From Chitinophaga jiangningensis (lineage in GTDB: Bacteria > Bacteroidota > Bacteroidia > Chitinophagales > Chitinophagaceae), in contig NZ_FRBL01000001.1 in the NCBI RefSeq assembly GCF_900142605.1, forward strand, positions 998,732-1,062,731: 64,000 bases of DNA. The letters are read 5' to 3'. The notes below the pieces were generated by a model. It made no database searches and had not been told where the DNA came from. It saw nothing but the letters and a program-made list of their open reading frames with translations. The number at the start of each line of letters is the position of its first letter. Position 1 is the stretch's first letter. This document shows positions 52,475 to 60,187 of this stretch, piece after piece. Both the position numbers and the translations under genes were made by a program.

Positions 52475-54142
52475 CTATATCAGATATTTTCCTACGATCG
52501 GCACGCGGCGGCCCACGCCAAAGGCCTTGGATGATACGCGAATGATCGGACAGAACTGGTTGCGCTTGTATTCGTTGGCGTTCACCATTTTCAGTGTCCG
52601 CGAGACTAAAGCAGCATCAAAGCCCTGTGCAATGATCTCACGCGGCCCTTGCCGGCGCTCGATGTATTGATATAGCAGCTTGTCGAGCACAGCGTAGTCC
52701 GGGAGACTATCACTGTCCTTCTGACCAGGTCGCAGTTCAGCGGAAGGCGCCTTATCGATGATGTTTTGCGGGATGATCTCCTTGTCCCGGTTGATATAAC
52801 GGGCAAGCGCATATACCTGCATTTTATACACATCTCCCAAAACAGATAACCCTCCGGCCATATCTCCGTAGAGCGTACCGTACCCTGTGGATAACTCGCT
52901 TTTATTGCTGGTATTCAGCAGGATATAACCGAATTTATTGGAAAGTCCCATCAGCAGGTTTCCCCTGATGCGGGACTGTGTATTTTCTTCAGCCACATTA
53001 AACGGAAGGCCTTTGAAGTAAGGTTCCAGCGTTTGCAGGAAGCTTTCGTAAATGGTATTAATGCGGATGATGTCGTAGGGATTTTTCAGATTTTCTGATA
53101 AGGCTACGGCGTCATCTACTGAATGTTCGGTAGAATAAGGAGATGGCATCAGCACCGCCCGCACGTTGTCAGCTCCCAGGGCATCGCAGGCGATGGCCAG
53201 GGTAACAGCGCTGTCGATCCCGCCGGAAGACCCCAGGATGGCCTTTGTAAAGCCCATTTTCCCGAAATAATCGCGGATACCGAGTACCAGTGCATCGTAG
53301 ATGCGATCAATGTTATGTTCAAATTCAAGAGAAGTAAGCGGGGAGAAGGTACCGGTTTCAGCTACCGCGGCACCGTTGTGGAGCAATGGTTCCAGGTCCA
53401 GGCCGCCCATTGCTTCCTCGAAGTAAGGGAGCTCTTTTACGATGTTACCCTGTGCATCAAAAATGAGGGAACCACCATCGAACACGATTTCCGTCTGGCT
53501 GCCTACGGTGTTGCAGTAGAACATGGGCAGGCGGTATTTGAGTACGTTGGCGCGGATGATCTCTTTACGGTCTTCGTCGTGATCGTAGTCGAACGGAGAG
53601 GCGCTGAGGTTGATCATCACATCCGGCTGCTGCTCCATGAGCTTATCCATGGGGCAGATGCGGTAGAGCAGGTTTTCTCCCAGGTTCCAGATGTCCTCAC
53701 AGATGGTAACTGCCAGTTTTTTCCCTTTGAACGGAATCACGTTCCATTCGAAAGATGGTTCAAAGTAGCGGTACTCATCAAACACGTCGTAGGTGGGGAG
53801 CAGTGTTTTATGAACGATATGTTTTACTTCGCCTTCGTACAGGAACCATGCAGCGTTAAAGAGGTCTTTCCCTTCGGGCTGCGGGTTACGGGCGGGAGCG
53901 CCCACCAGCACGGCGATGTCGGTAGCATGTTGTTTGATCTGGTTGATGGCTGCATAGCTTTGGGCGATGAAGTCTTCAAATTCCAGGAAATCCCTTGGCG
54001 GGTATCCGCACACACAGAGTTCTGAAAACACTACCAGGTCAGCACCCTGGGCCTTAGCGGCCTGTATGCCTTCAATAATCCTGGCGGTATTTCTTTCGAA
54101 ATTGCCGATGTGATAATTCTGCTGTGCCAGTATGATCTTCAT
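52475..54142 (-). CDS. nadE: Glutamine-dependent NAD(+) synthetase
   Basis: A 555-residue fused enzyme. The N-terminal nitrilase-type glutaminase (1-260) has Glu in FSELCVCGYPPRDFL, Lys in HKTLLPTYDVFDEYRYF and Cys in VTICEDIW. The C-terminal synthetase has the SGGIDSAVT ATP-pyrophosphatase loop and LLNTSNKSELSTGYGTLYGDMAGGL. It makes NAD from deamido-NAD using glutamine nitrogen. It lies near gldB, a neighbourhood often kept in Bacteroidota. Confidence 0.96.
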   Translation of the reverse strand: MKIILAQQNYHIGNFERNTARIIEGIQAAKAQGADLVVFSELCVCGYPPRDFLEFEDFIAQSYAAINQIKQHATDIAVLVGAPARNPQPEGKDLFNAAWFLYEGEVKHIVHKTLLPTYDVFDEYRYFEPSFEWNVIPFKGKKLAVTICEDIWNLGENLLYRICPMDKLMEQQPDVMINLSASPFDYDHDEDRKEIIRANVLKYRLPMFYCNTVGSQTEIVFDGGSLIFDAQGNIVKELPYFEEAMGGLDLEPLLHNGAAVAETGTFSPLTSLEFEHNIDRIYDALVLGIRDYFGKMGFTKAILGSSGGIDSAVTLAIACDALGADNVRAVLMPSPYSTEHSVDDAVALSENLKNPYDIIRINTIYESFLQTLEPYFKGLPFNVAEENTQSRIRGNLLMGLSNKFGYILLNTSNKSELSTGYGTLYGDMAGGLSVLGDVYKMQVYALARYINRDKEIIPQNIIDKAPSAELRPGQKDSDSLPDYAVLDKLLYQYIERRQGPREIIAQGFDAALVSRTLKMVNANEYKRNQFCPIIRVSSKAFGVGRRVPIVGKYLI

Positions 54143-54161
54143 ATCTTCAGTTATTATCTTC

Positions 54162-54848
54162 TTAAAAATATACGCCTAAACGCAGTGCAAAGCTATTAAT
54201 ATTCACTCTGCCATCGTTCCATTTTGCATTGCGGGTGGCATCAATAAAGCCGTTCTGGTAAATGAGGCCTACTGATCCGGTGAGTGATTCACTCAGTTCA
54301 TAGTCAACCCCAGCACCTATTAACATCCCGATGTTGATTCTGTTTACATCCGGGAGGATGTTTACTTTATCGAACGACTGTGTGGGTGTAGTAACGTCCA
54401 CTCTGGCGCTCACCGGGAAGGCGAAATAGGTCCCGAATTGTCCCCAGAAGGCCATTCCGTAGTCGTTCTGATTTGTTTTCAGCTTCAGCGCCAGCGGAAT
54501 CTGAATATGTGTGAATTTAAAATTATACTCCGCAGGTTGGGCTTTATAGTCGCTCAGCCCTTTGCCGGCGTCGTATTTTATTTTGCTGCCACCCAGCACT
54601 ACATTGAATCCTGAGGCGATCGCATAATTCCCCTGTTCGTTGAGACTAAAATCCGCGATGAGGCCGAATCCCAGTCCTGCTTTGGCGCCGGTACGCGAGG
54701 CGCCGGATTCCTGTGGATTCATGATGGAAATGCTCGGATCGAGGTTAAACCCCAGTCTTACTCTTTTTTGAAATTGGCCATAGTTGCTTTGTCCCGATGC
54801 TCCCTTCACTACTCCCAACACCAGCATTATAAATAAAATCCGCTTCAT
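54162..54848 (-). CDS. PorT-like outer-membrane beta-barrel protein
   Basis: From the ATG at 54848 this is 228 residues with a signal peptide (about 1-19, ending ASGQ) and an eight-strand-like barrel pattern: RVRLGFNLDPSISIMNP, AGLGFGLIADFSLNEQGNYAIASGFNVVLGG, IGMLIGAGVDYELSESLTGSVGLIYQNGF and a C-terminal aromatic strand. It resembles the PorT/outer-membrane beta-barrel group. An upstream start would add ten residues before the signal peptide and is rejected. It lies 19 bp before nadE on the same strand. Confidence 0.8.
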   Translation of the reverse strand: MKRILFIMLVLGVVKGASGQSNYGQFQKRVRLGFNLDPSISIMNPQESGASRTGAKAGLGFGLIADFSLNEQGNYAIASGFNVVLGGSKIKYDAGKGLSDYKAQPAEYNFKFTHIQIPLALKLKTNQNDYGMAFWGQFGTYFAFPVSARVDVTTPTQSFDKVNILPDVNRINIGMLIGAGVDYELSESLTGSVGLIYQNGFIDATRNAKWNDGRVNINSFALRLGVYF

Positions 54849-54919
54849 ATTAAGGATATTGTCTTTTTTTAAGTACAAGGTATATAATAAATTTACCCTT
54901 TATTCAGTTTTTAAGAGCG

Positions 54920-55954
54920 ATGCAAAGTTACACTATTATAAGCACCCGTTTTAGCTGGCTGTTGCTGGCTGCCGTAGCCATGGCTTCCTGTAAATCAGGC
55001 CCTAAGCCGCCAGATGTAAGCCATATAAGCGTTACCGTTAGTACGCAACGTTTTGACTCAGCGCTGTTTACGATCGATACAAACAACATACAGCCGGGCC
55101 TGGCCAAGCTGCATGCGGATTATCCGGTGTTTACGCCCGTGTATATGACCGATATTATGAATCTCGGTGCATATGCCGACAGCAGTGCTGCTCTTCAGCA
55201 ACAACTGCACCTGTTTCTTACCACACCTGACTTCCGGCAGCTGGAAACTGCGGTGCAGCAAAAGTTTGGCAATTTATCCGCGGTCCGCAAAGATCTGGAA
55301 CAGGCTTTTAAATACACGAAGTACTACCTCCCGAATTTTAAAACGCCGCAGGTGGTGACTTTTATATCCGGCATTGCCAATTATGGTGCCGTTACGGTGG
55401 ATTCTCTCCTGGGCATAGGCCTGGACATGTACATGGGCGCGGATTTCCCGCCTTATGGCATGATCGAGGACCTGCCGTCCTACATGATCCGCAGGTTTAC
55501 GCCGGAGTACATTGCTACTAATGCCATGCAGGTGATCCATAACCAGCTGTATCCGATGCGTACCAGCGGTACGTTGATTTCGCAGATACTGGATGCGGGG
55601 AGACAACAATATTTCCTTGGAAAAGTGCTACCGCATACGGATGATACCATCAGGCTCGGCTATACGAAGGAGCAGTTGAAATGGTGCTACGACAACGAGC
55701 AGATGATCTGGCAATTTTTCATACAAAACAATTTACTGTATTCCACTGACTGGCAGGATATCAGCCATTTCATGGGCGATGGCCCTGCTACACAGGGCAT
55801 GCCTGAAGGCTCACCTGGAAAGATCGGAAATTTTGTGGGCTTACAGATTGTGAACAAATACATGGATAAGCATCCGGAGATGAGTCTGCAGCAGCTGTTG
55901 GAAATGAAGGATGTGATGGAAATATTCAATGAAGCTAAGTATCGCCCGCGGTAG
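54920..55954 (+). CDS. gldB: Gliding motility lipoprotein GldB-like
   Basis: A 344-residue lipoprotein (lipobox ending at Cys-24, AMASC) with the GldB-like pattern: ISVTVSTQRFDSALFTID, DFPPYGMIEDLPSYMIRRFTPEYIATNAMQVI, YTKEQLKWCYDNEQMIW and the conserved C-terminal GSPGKIGNFVGLQIVNKYMDKHPEMSLQQLL. GldB is needed for gliding in Flavobacterium, but homologues also occur in non-gliding Bacteroidota, so presence alone does not prove motility. gldC is not adjacent in this window. nadE lies close by on the opposite strand. Confidence 0.85.
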   Translation: MQSYTIISTRFSWLLLAAVAMASCKSGPKPPDVSHISVTVSTQRFDSALFTIDTNNIQPGLAKLHADYPVFTPVYMTDIMNLGAYADSSAALQQQLHLFLTTPDFRQLETAVQQKFGNLSAVRKDLEQAFKYTKYYLPNFKTPQVVTFISGIANYGAVTVDSLLGIGLDMYMGADFPPYGMIEDLPSYMIRRFTPEYIATNAMQVIHNQLYPMRTSGTLISQILDAGRQQYFLGKVLPHTDDTIRLGYTKEQLKWCYDNEQMIWQFFIQNNLLYSTDWQDISHFMGDGPATQGMPEGSPGKIGNFVGLQIVNKYMDKHPEMSLQQLLEMKDVMEIFNEAKYRPR

Positions 55955-55994
55955 TTAACAAAAATCGCGGGCACATGCCGCAGGTACTGCGGCA
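55944..55994. repeat. Two hairpins at the gldB 3' end
   Basis: Hairpin 1 pairs 55944-55950 with 55966-55972 and spans the gldB stop codon. Hairpin 2 has a perfect 8-bp stem 55976-55983 with 55987-55994, loop GTA. The apex sequence differs from the CC-NNN-GG family, so it may be unrelated. Confidence 0.6.
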
Positions 55995-56019
55995 GCTGAA
56001 ATGCCGGGGTGAAGTTCGA

Positions 56020-56406
56020 TTAGTTGAGCTTAAACGGCACAATCATCTGAAACTCCGGTATTTTAACTTCGAAAAGCTTCTTATCCAGTTGGTTTTCCAT
56101 CTGGTAAGTTCCATACATCTTTCCTATTTCGGTGCGGAGATTTGATCCCGAGACGTATTGATAAGTTTCACCGGGAGCAAGCAGGGGTTGAACGCCTACT
56201 ACGCCTTCGCCTTCAACTTCACGGTGGTTACCGTTCGAATCAATAATGTACCAGTGGCGGCGAAGTAATTTGATAGGGAAAGTATTGTTGTTTTCGATAG
56301 TAATCCGGTAGGCGAACATAAATTCGCTTCCAATTGGATTCGAATAATCCGGTTGGTAGAATGTTTCCACGCTGATTGTGATGCCCTCTGTTACCTTCTT
56401 TACCAT
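56020..56406 (-). CDS. apaG: ApaG family protein
   Basis: A 128-residue ApaG/CorD-like protein with the family core: FMFAYRITIENNNTFPIKLLRRHWYIIDSNG, VEGEGVVGVQPLLAPGETYQYVSGSNLRTEIGKMYGTYQM. The fold is an immunoglobulin-like beta sandwich. Its cellular role is unclear (linked to cobalt and magnesium resistance in enteric bacteria). It is convergent with gldB. Confidence 0.93.
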   Translation of the reverse strand: MVKKVTEGITISVETFYQPDYSNPIGSEFMFAYRITIENNNTFPIKLLRRHWYIIDSNGNHREVEGEGVVGVQPLLAPGETYQYVSGSNLRTEIGKMYGTYQMENQLDKKLFEVKIPEFQMIVPFKLN

Positions 56407-56468
56407 ATAACAACCTTTAACGTAAAAATAAGGAAAATTATGAGGTGTTCCCCTGCTTTAACGATTTT

Positions 56469-56795
56469 TTAGTGAATTTCCACCCCTTCCAACATTGCAG
56501 GATCGCTCTCCGCCGCTCTGGCGGCCACTTCAAAGGAGTTATTCACATAGCCGTTCCGCAGGTATTCCCTGAAATAATGATATAGAAAAGCCCAAAGACC
56601 CCACTGCCGGTATTGGCGTACATGGCACACTTCATGCCTTACCCACGCTGCATCTGCCAGGAATATTTCCTTAGAAACACCGTGCAGATGTATGGTATCG
56701 CCGATTACCATTGCTACTGCCGGCACCTTTAGCCGTTTGGCGGCCAAAAGTGCCAGCAATGATTTTTCGTGTATGCGTACTTTTATTTTTTCCAC
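56469..56795 (-). CDS. Small zincin-like protein with HExxH motif
   Basis: A 108-residue protein with HEVCH (H54, E55, H58) followed about 30 residues later by NSFEVAAR, where E89 could be the third zinc ligand, as in DUF4157/gluzincin-like proteins. There is no signal peptide. A central hydrophobic amphipathic segment (QWGLWAFLYHYFREYL) follows the motif. Its start overlaps the end of the DUF5777 gene by 13 bp, which implies coupled translation. Whether it is an active protease is not known. Confidence 0.65.
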   Translation of the reverse strand: MEKIKVRIHEKSLLALLAAKRLKVPAVAMVIGDTIHLHGVSKEIFLADAAWVRHEVCHVRQYRQWGLWAFLYHYFREYLRNGYVNNSFEVAARAAESDPAMLEGVEIH

Positions 56796-57724
56796 GTCTT
56801 CTTACCACCTAACGTAAATCTACGGGAAATATTGAATCCCCATCTGAACTGACCCTGCAGCCAGGACGAATGCGTTTCAGGGATAAACTGGCTTTCCTGT
56901 ATAGCCGTAGAGTTGGTGAAGTTGATGTGGAAAACGTGCCCGCCGGTTTCTATTTCAATACCTACGCCCAGTGGGTTATAGAACTTGATGCCGTTCGCTT
57001 CAAAGTAGTCCTTGCTTTCCTGGGAGCGGAACGGATAAAAATATTCCACGATAAACCCTACCCGTTTAGATATTTTCAGCCGGCCGGCGGCCCCCAGCGC
57101 AAACATATTGTTCATGTCCATGTAAGCCACTTTATTGCGGTGTACGTAGGTAGGGCTCAGCGACAGCGTAAGGCGGTCGCCCAGCTTGCGGCCTATTACC
57201 GTTTGCAGCACGTAGTTGAGCCGGTCCGTACCATCTTCAAAATACACCGGGCTGGTTTTATCCTCAGCAGAGGACATGCAGGTAACGTTCATACTTCCGA
57301 AAACGGCGAGCGACAGCGGCACGTGGTTATCCGTGGTTTGGGTGAGCAGCTTATATTTCACCAAACCATCCACCAGCTGTGATTCCAGGCCGGAGCCCTT
57401 GCTGCGGCCGAGGCCTACCATCAGCTTATCCGTAATGCCGTATTCCAGGCCAATGCGGATATCGGTGGAATTATCCGTACCGAAGAAGGTTTTGATGCCG
57501 CCAAATTCCCCGCCGAGGTCGCCGAAGCGGTGATCCACCCGGAAATCCAGTTCCCGCTTGCCCAGTGTTTCGGTGGATTGCCCCATGATGATGCGGGTGC
57601 CTTTGTAAGTATTCAATACCGGCTGATGGGTAGCGATGTTTTCAAAGAGGTTGCTCAGGTCGGACTGGGCCAGGCACACGAAGGGGAGGCCGCTGCCAAG
57701 CAGCAGAAAAATTATGCTTTTCAT
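56783..57724 (-). CDS. DUF5777 family outer-membrane beta-barrel protein
   Basis: A 313-residue protein with a signal peptide (about 1-19, ending CLAQ) and a barrel-like pattern: ELDFRVDHRFGDLGGEFGG, IRIGLEYGITDKLMVGLGRSKG, GRKLGDRLTLSLSPTYVHRNKV and a conserved C-terminal GGHVFHINFTNSTAIQESQFIPE. This matches DUF5777, predicted outer-membrane beta-barrels of Bacteroidota. It follows yceI by 21 bp on the same strand. Confidence 0.85.
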   Translation of the reverse strand: MKSIIFLLLGSGLPFVCLAQSDLSNLFENIATHQPVLNTYKGTRIIMGQSTETLGKRELDFRVDHRFGDLGGEFGGIKTFFGTDNSTDIRIGLEYGITDKLMVGLGRSKGSGLESQLVDGLVKYKLLTQTTDNHVPLSLAVFGSMNVTCMSSAEDKTSPVYFEDGTDRLNYVLQTVIGRKLGDRLTLSLSPTYVHRNKVAYMDMNNMFALGAAGRLKISKRVGFIVEYFYPFRSQESKDYFEANGIKFYNPLGVGIEIETGGHVFHINFTNSTAIQESQFIPETHSSWLQGQFRWGFNISRRFTLGGKKTWKK

Positions 57725-57745
57725 GATAAAAGTTCTGATTTTGGA

Positions 57746-58300
57746 CTATTTCGCCGTAGCGGTGTAGGTAGCATTGACGGTAACCGCAACTTGTTCGGCA
57801 ATATTTTTAACCACTATCGTTGGAATTTTGACTTTATGATCGGCGAGCTTTACGTTGAACTTTGCGTTCAGTTGTAAAGTATTTCCGCTTACACTAATCG
57901 TTCCCTTTTCGCGGTAGGTTTTATCTACCCCGTGTAAATTCAGTGTACCCTCTACCGTTACGTTATAGGTACCCGCAACGGAAAGATCCACATCTTCCAG
58001 TATTTTACCTTTAAACTCCGCATCGGGATATTTATCCGACTCCAGGTATGTGGAGTTAAAGTGTTGCTGCATCAGCCTCTCCTCAAATTCAAAAGAAGTA
58101 ATGGGCACCTTAAAGTAGATCACTTTTGTTTTGATATTAATGGCCGATACCGCCTTGTTAGTCTTCGCCTCTATATCTTCCAGCGGAGCGGAAGAAAAGA
58201 AGGAAATGCCGGCACCCTTTGCGGTGTAAATATCCTGGCCAAAACCTGTTTGATGCAGCAGCAGACCTAAGGCCAGCAGTAAAACATATTTCATAGTCAC
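57746..58300 (-). CDS. YceI family periplasmic protein
   Basis: A 184-residue YceI-like lipocalin-fold protein with a signal peptide (about 1-21) and core ISFFSSAPLEDIEAKTNKAVSAI, FPITSFEF-type strand, FNSTYLESDKYPDAEFKGKI and a C-terminal LNAKFNVKLADHKVKIPTIV. YceI proteins bind long polyprenyl chains such as ubiquinone precursors. It lies 10 bp after the haem lipoprotein and 21 bp before DUF5777, so the group is an operon. Confidence 0.92.
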   Translation of the reverse strand: MTMKYVLLLALGLLLHQTGFGQDIYTAKGAGISFFSSAPLEDIEAKTNKAVSAINIKTKVIYFKVPITSFEFEERLMQQHFNSTYLESDKYPDAEFKGKILEDVDLSVAGTYNVTVEGTLNLHGVDKTYREKGTISVSGNTLQLNAKFNVKLADHKVKIPTIVVKNIAEQVAVTVNATYTATAK

Positions 58301-58310
58301 ATTTTTTGGT

Positions 58311-58679
58311 TTACTGATCCGGCATACCGTGATTTACCCAGCAGGCCAGTGAATCTTTAGTGCCTTGCGAAAGCGCCTTGAATGCGGCTGGCGGCATATC
58401 TGCCTGAGGGCCGGTTACTCTTTCCGCAAAAATATTTGGGCGGGCGGTAATGTAAGCCTTGATACCCTGGGCAGTACTAAAGTTGGCGGCAGCAGGTGCA
58501 TTTCCTCCGGGATGACAACCTCTGGATGTACAATTGGCCTGAATAACAGCAACGGCATAGCTGGTGAAAATTTTGGCGGTGTCACAGGCTGTTTTCACCT
58601 GGGGCGCAGGCGCCTGCTCGTTTTTACATGCCATCGCATACAAGCAGATGCCTCCCGCAAGGATCCATAGTTTTTTCAT
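58311..58679 (-). CDS. Lipoprotein with CX4CH putative haem-binding site
   Basis: From the ATG at 58679 this is 122 residues with a lipobox ending at Cys-18 (LYAMAC). The motif CTSRGCH (C50, C55, H56) has four residues between the cysteines instead of two, a pattern seen in Bacteroidota cytochrome-like domains. A late MPPAAF Met could be the distal ligand, and C-terminal LACWVNHG is typical of this domain. It leads the yceI/DUF5777 group. A longer frame starts at 58766 but precedes the signal peptide. Confidence 0.8.
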   Translation of the reverse strand: MKKLWILAGGICLYAMACKNEQAPAPQVKTACDTAKIFTSYAVAVIQANCTSRGCHPGGNAPAAANFSTAQGIKAYITARPNIFAERVTGPQADMPPAAFKALSQGTKDSLACWVNHGMPDQ

Positions 58680-58770
58680 AAAGATGCAGGTAGTTTTTAC
58701 AAGGTAATACGTTTTACTTTTTTCTTCCGTTGCCTCTTTAAAAAAAATATCCAACTTTCCTTTCAAGACT

Positions 58771-58778
58771 TATTTTTG
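58771..58778 (+). promoter_or_regulatory. Putative promoter -7 element for murF
   Basis: Exact TATTTTTG, 18 bp before the GTG start of murF. Confidence 0.45.
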
Positions 58779-58796
58779 TAAGAAATACCATAGACT

Positions 58797-60080
58797 GTGA
58801 ATATCGAACAACTCTACAGCACATACCTGCAAAACCCGTCCATACAAACAGATACCCGCAAGCTGAAAGCGGGCGATCTCTTCTTTGCACTAAAAGGAGG
58901 CAACTTCAATGGCAATGAGTTCGCTGCCAAAGCACTGGAGCTGGGCGCCAGCTTTGCAGTGGTAGATGAAGAAAAATATTTCACACAGCCGGATAAGATG
59001 ATGCTGGTAAACGATGCCCTGGAAGCCCTGCAACAGCTGGCCTTGCATCATCGCAAGCAGTTAGGCATACCTTTTATCGCCATTACCGGCACTAACGGTA
59101 AAACCACTACGAAAGAGCTCATCAATGCAGCGCTTTCATCTAACTATAAAACCTACGCCACAGTAGGTAACCTCAATAACCATATTGGTGTACCGCTCAC
59201 TATCCTTAGCATCCGCGAAGATGTAGAACTGGCCGTTATTGAAATGGGCGCTAACCACCAGCGCGAAATTGAAGCCTACTGCAAGATTGCATTACCTACC
59301 CACGGCATTATCACCAACATCGGAAAAGCGCACCTGGAAGGCTTTGGCGGTGAAGAAGGCGTTAAGAAAGCAAAAGGGGAACTCTACGATTACCTGCGCG
59401 CTAATAACGGAACTGTTTTCGTTTGCAACGAATACGGCTACCTGATGGAAATGAGTCAGGGCATTCCGCATATTGTTACATACGGTCAGGAAAACGCCGA
59501 TTATACCGGCAAACCAGTGGCGGATAAAGCATTCCTGGAAGTGGAAGTAACAGGCGACAGCAAGGTAGGGCTCATTCAAACCCAGCTGGTAGGCGCCTAT
59601 AACTTCCCCAATGTAATGGCCGCCGTTACAGTAGCCAGTTACTTTAAAGTGCCGGCACAAAAAATAGCTCCTGCCATCGCCGCGTATGTGCCTTCCAATA
59701 ACCGCTCACAGGTAATCAGGCAGGAATCGAATACGATTATCATGGATGCCTATAACGCCAATCCTTCCAGCATGAAAGCTGCACTCGACAATTTCGCAGG
59801 CCTGCAGGCACCCAAAAAGGTGTTATTGCTGGGAGCGATGATGGAGCTGGGAGAAGACAGCATAAAGGAGCACCAGGCCCTCGCAGATGCACTACAACGC
59901 ACCCATTGGGATGCCGTAGTACTCGTAGGCGGCGATTTCCAGAAAGTAACACACCCGTACATATTTCTACCCGATGCCCTCGAAGCCAAAAAGTGGCTCG
60001 AACAGCAACAGTTTAAAAATACTTACATATTAGTAAAAGGCTCAAGAAGCACCGGAATGGAAAGGGTCATCAGCCAATAA
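58797..60080 (+). CDS. murF: UDP-N-acetylmuramoyl-tripeptide-D-alanyl-D-alanine ligase
   Basis: A 427-residue Mur ligase: N-terminal substrate domain (DTRKLKAGDLFFALKGGNFNGNEFAA), ATP loop GTNGKTTT (98-105), central EMGANHQREIEAYCKIALPTHGIITNIGKAHLEGFGG, and C-terminal MDAYNANPSSMKAALDNF and KGSRSTGMERV. It adds D-Ala-D-Ala to the peptidoglycan precursor. The start is GTG, 18 bp after an exact -7 element. It is a single gene here, away from the usual mur cluster. Confidence 0.95.
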   Translation: MNIEQLYSTYLQNPSIQTDTRKLKAGDLFFALKGGNFNGNEFAAKALELGASFAVVDEEKYFTQPDKMMLVNDALEALQQLALHHRKQLGIPFIAITGTNGKTTTKELINAALSSNYKTYATVGNLNNHIGVPLTILSIREDVELAVIEMGANHQREIEAYCKIALPTHGIITNIGKAHLEGFGGEEGVKKAKGELYDYLRANNGTVFVCNEYGYLMEMSQGIPHIVTYGQENADYTGKPVADKAFLEVEVTGDSKVGLIQTQLVGAYNFPNVMAAVTVASYFKVPAQKIAPAIAAYVPSNNRSQVIRQESNTIIMDAYNANPSSMKAALDNFAGLQAPKKVLLLGAMMELGEDSIKEHQALADALQRTHWDAVVLVGGDFQKVTHPYIFLPDALEAKKWLEQQQFKNTYILVKGSRSTGMERVISQ

Positions 60081-60187
60081 TTCAGTTTTTTTGGAGATTG
60101 TCGAGCTAAATTGTTAATGATTTCATAATTTTTATATATTTTCTCGTTAACATACGGTTTCGACCTTTAAACCAAAATCTGAATTGC

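Noticed and set aside
53123..54025. Plus-strand frame of 300 codons
   Set aside because: Antisense to the well-supported nadE gene; no recognisable domain.
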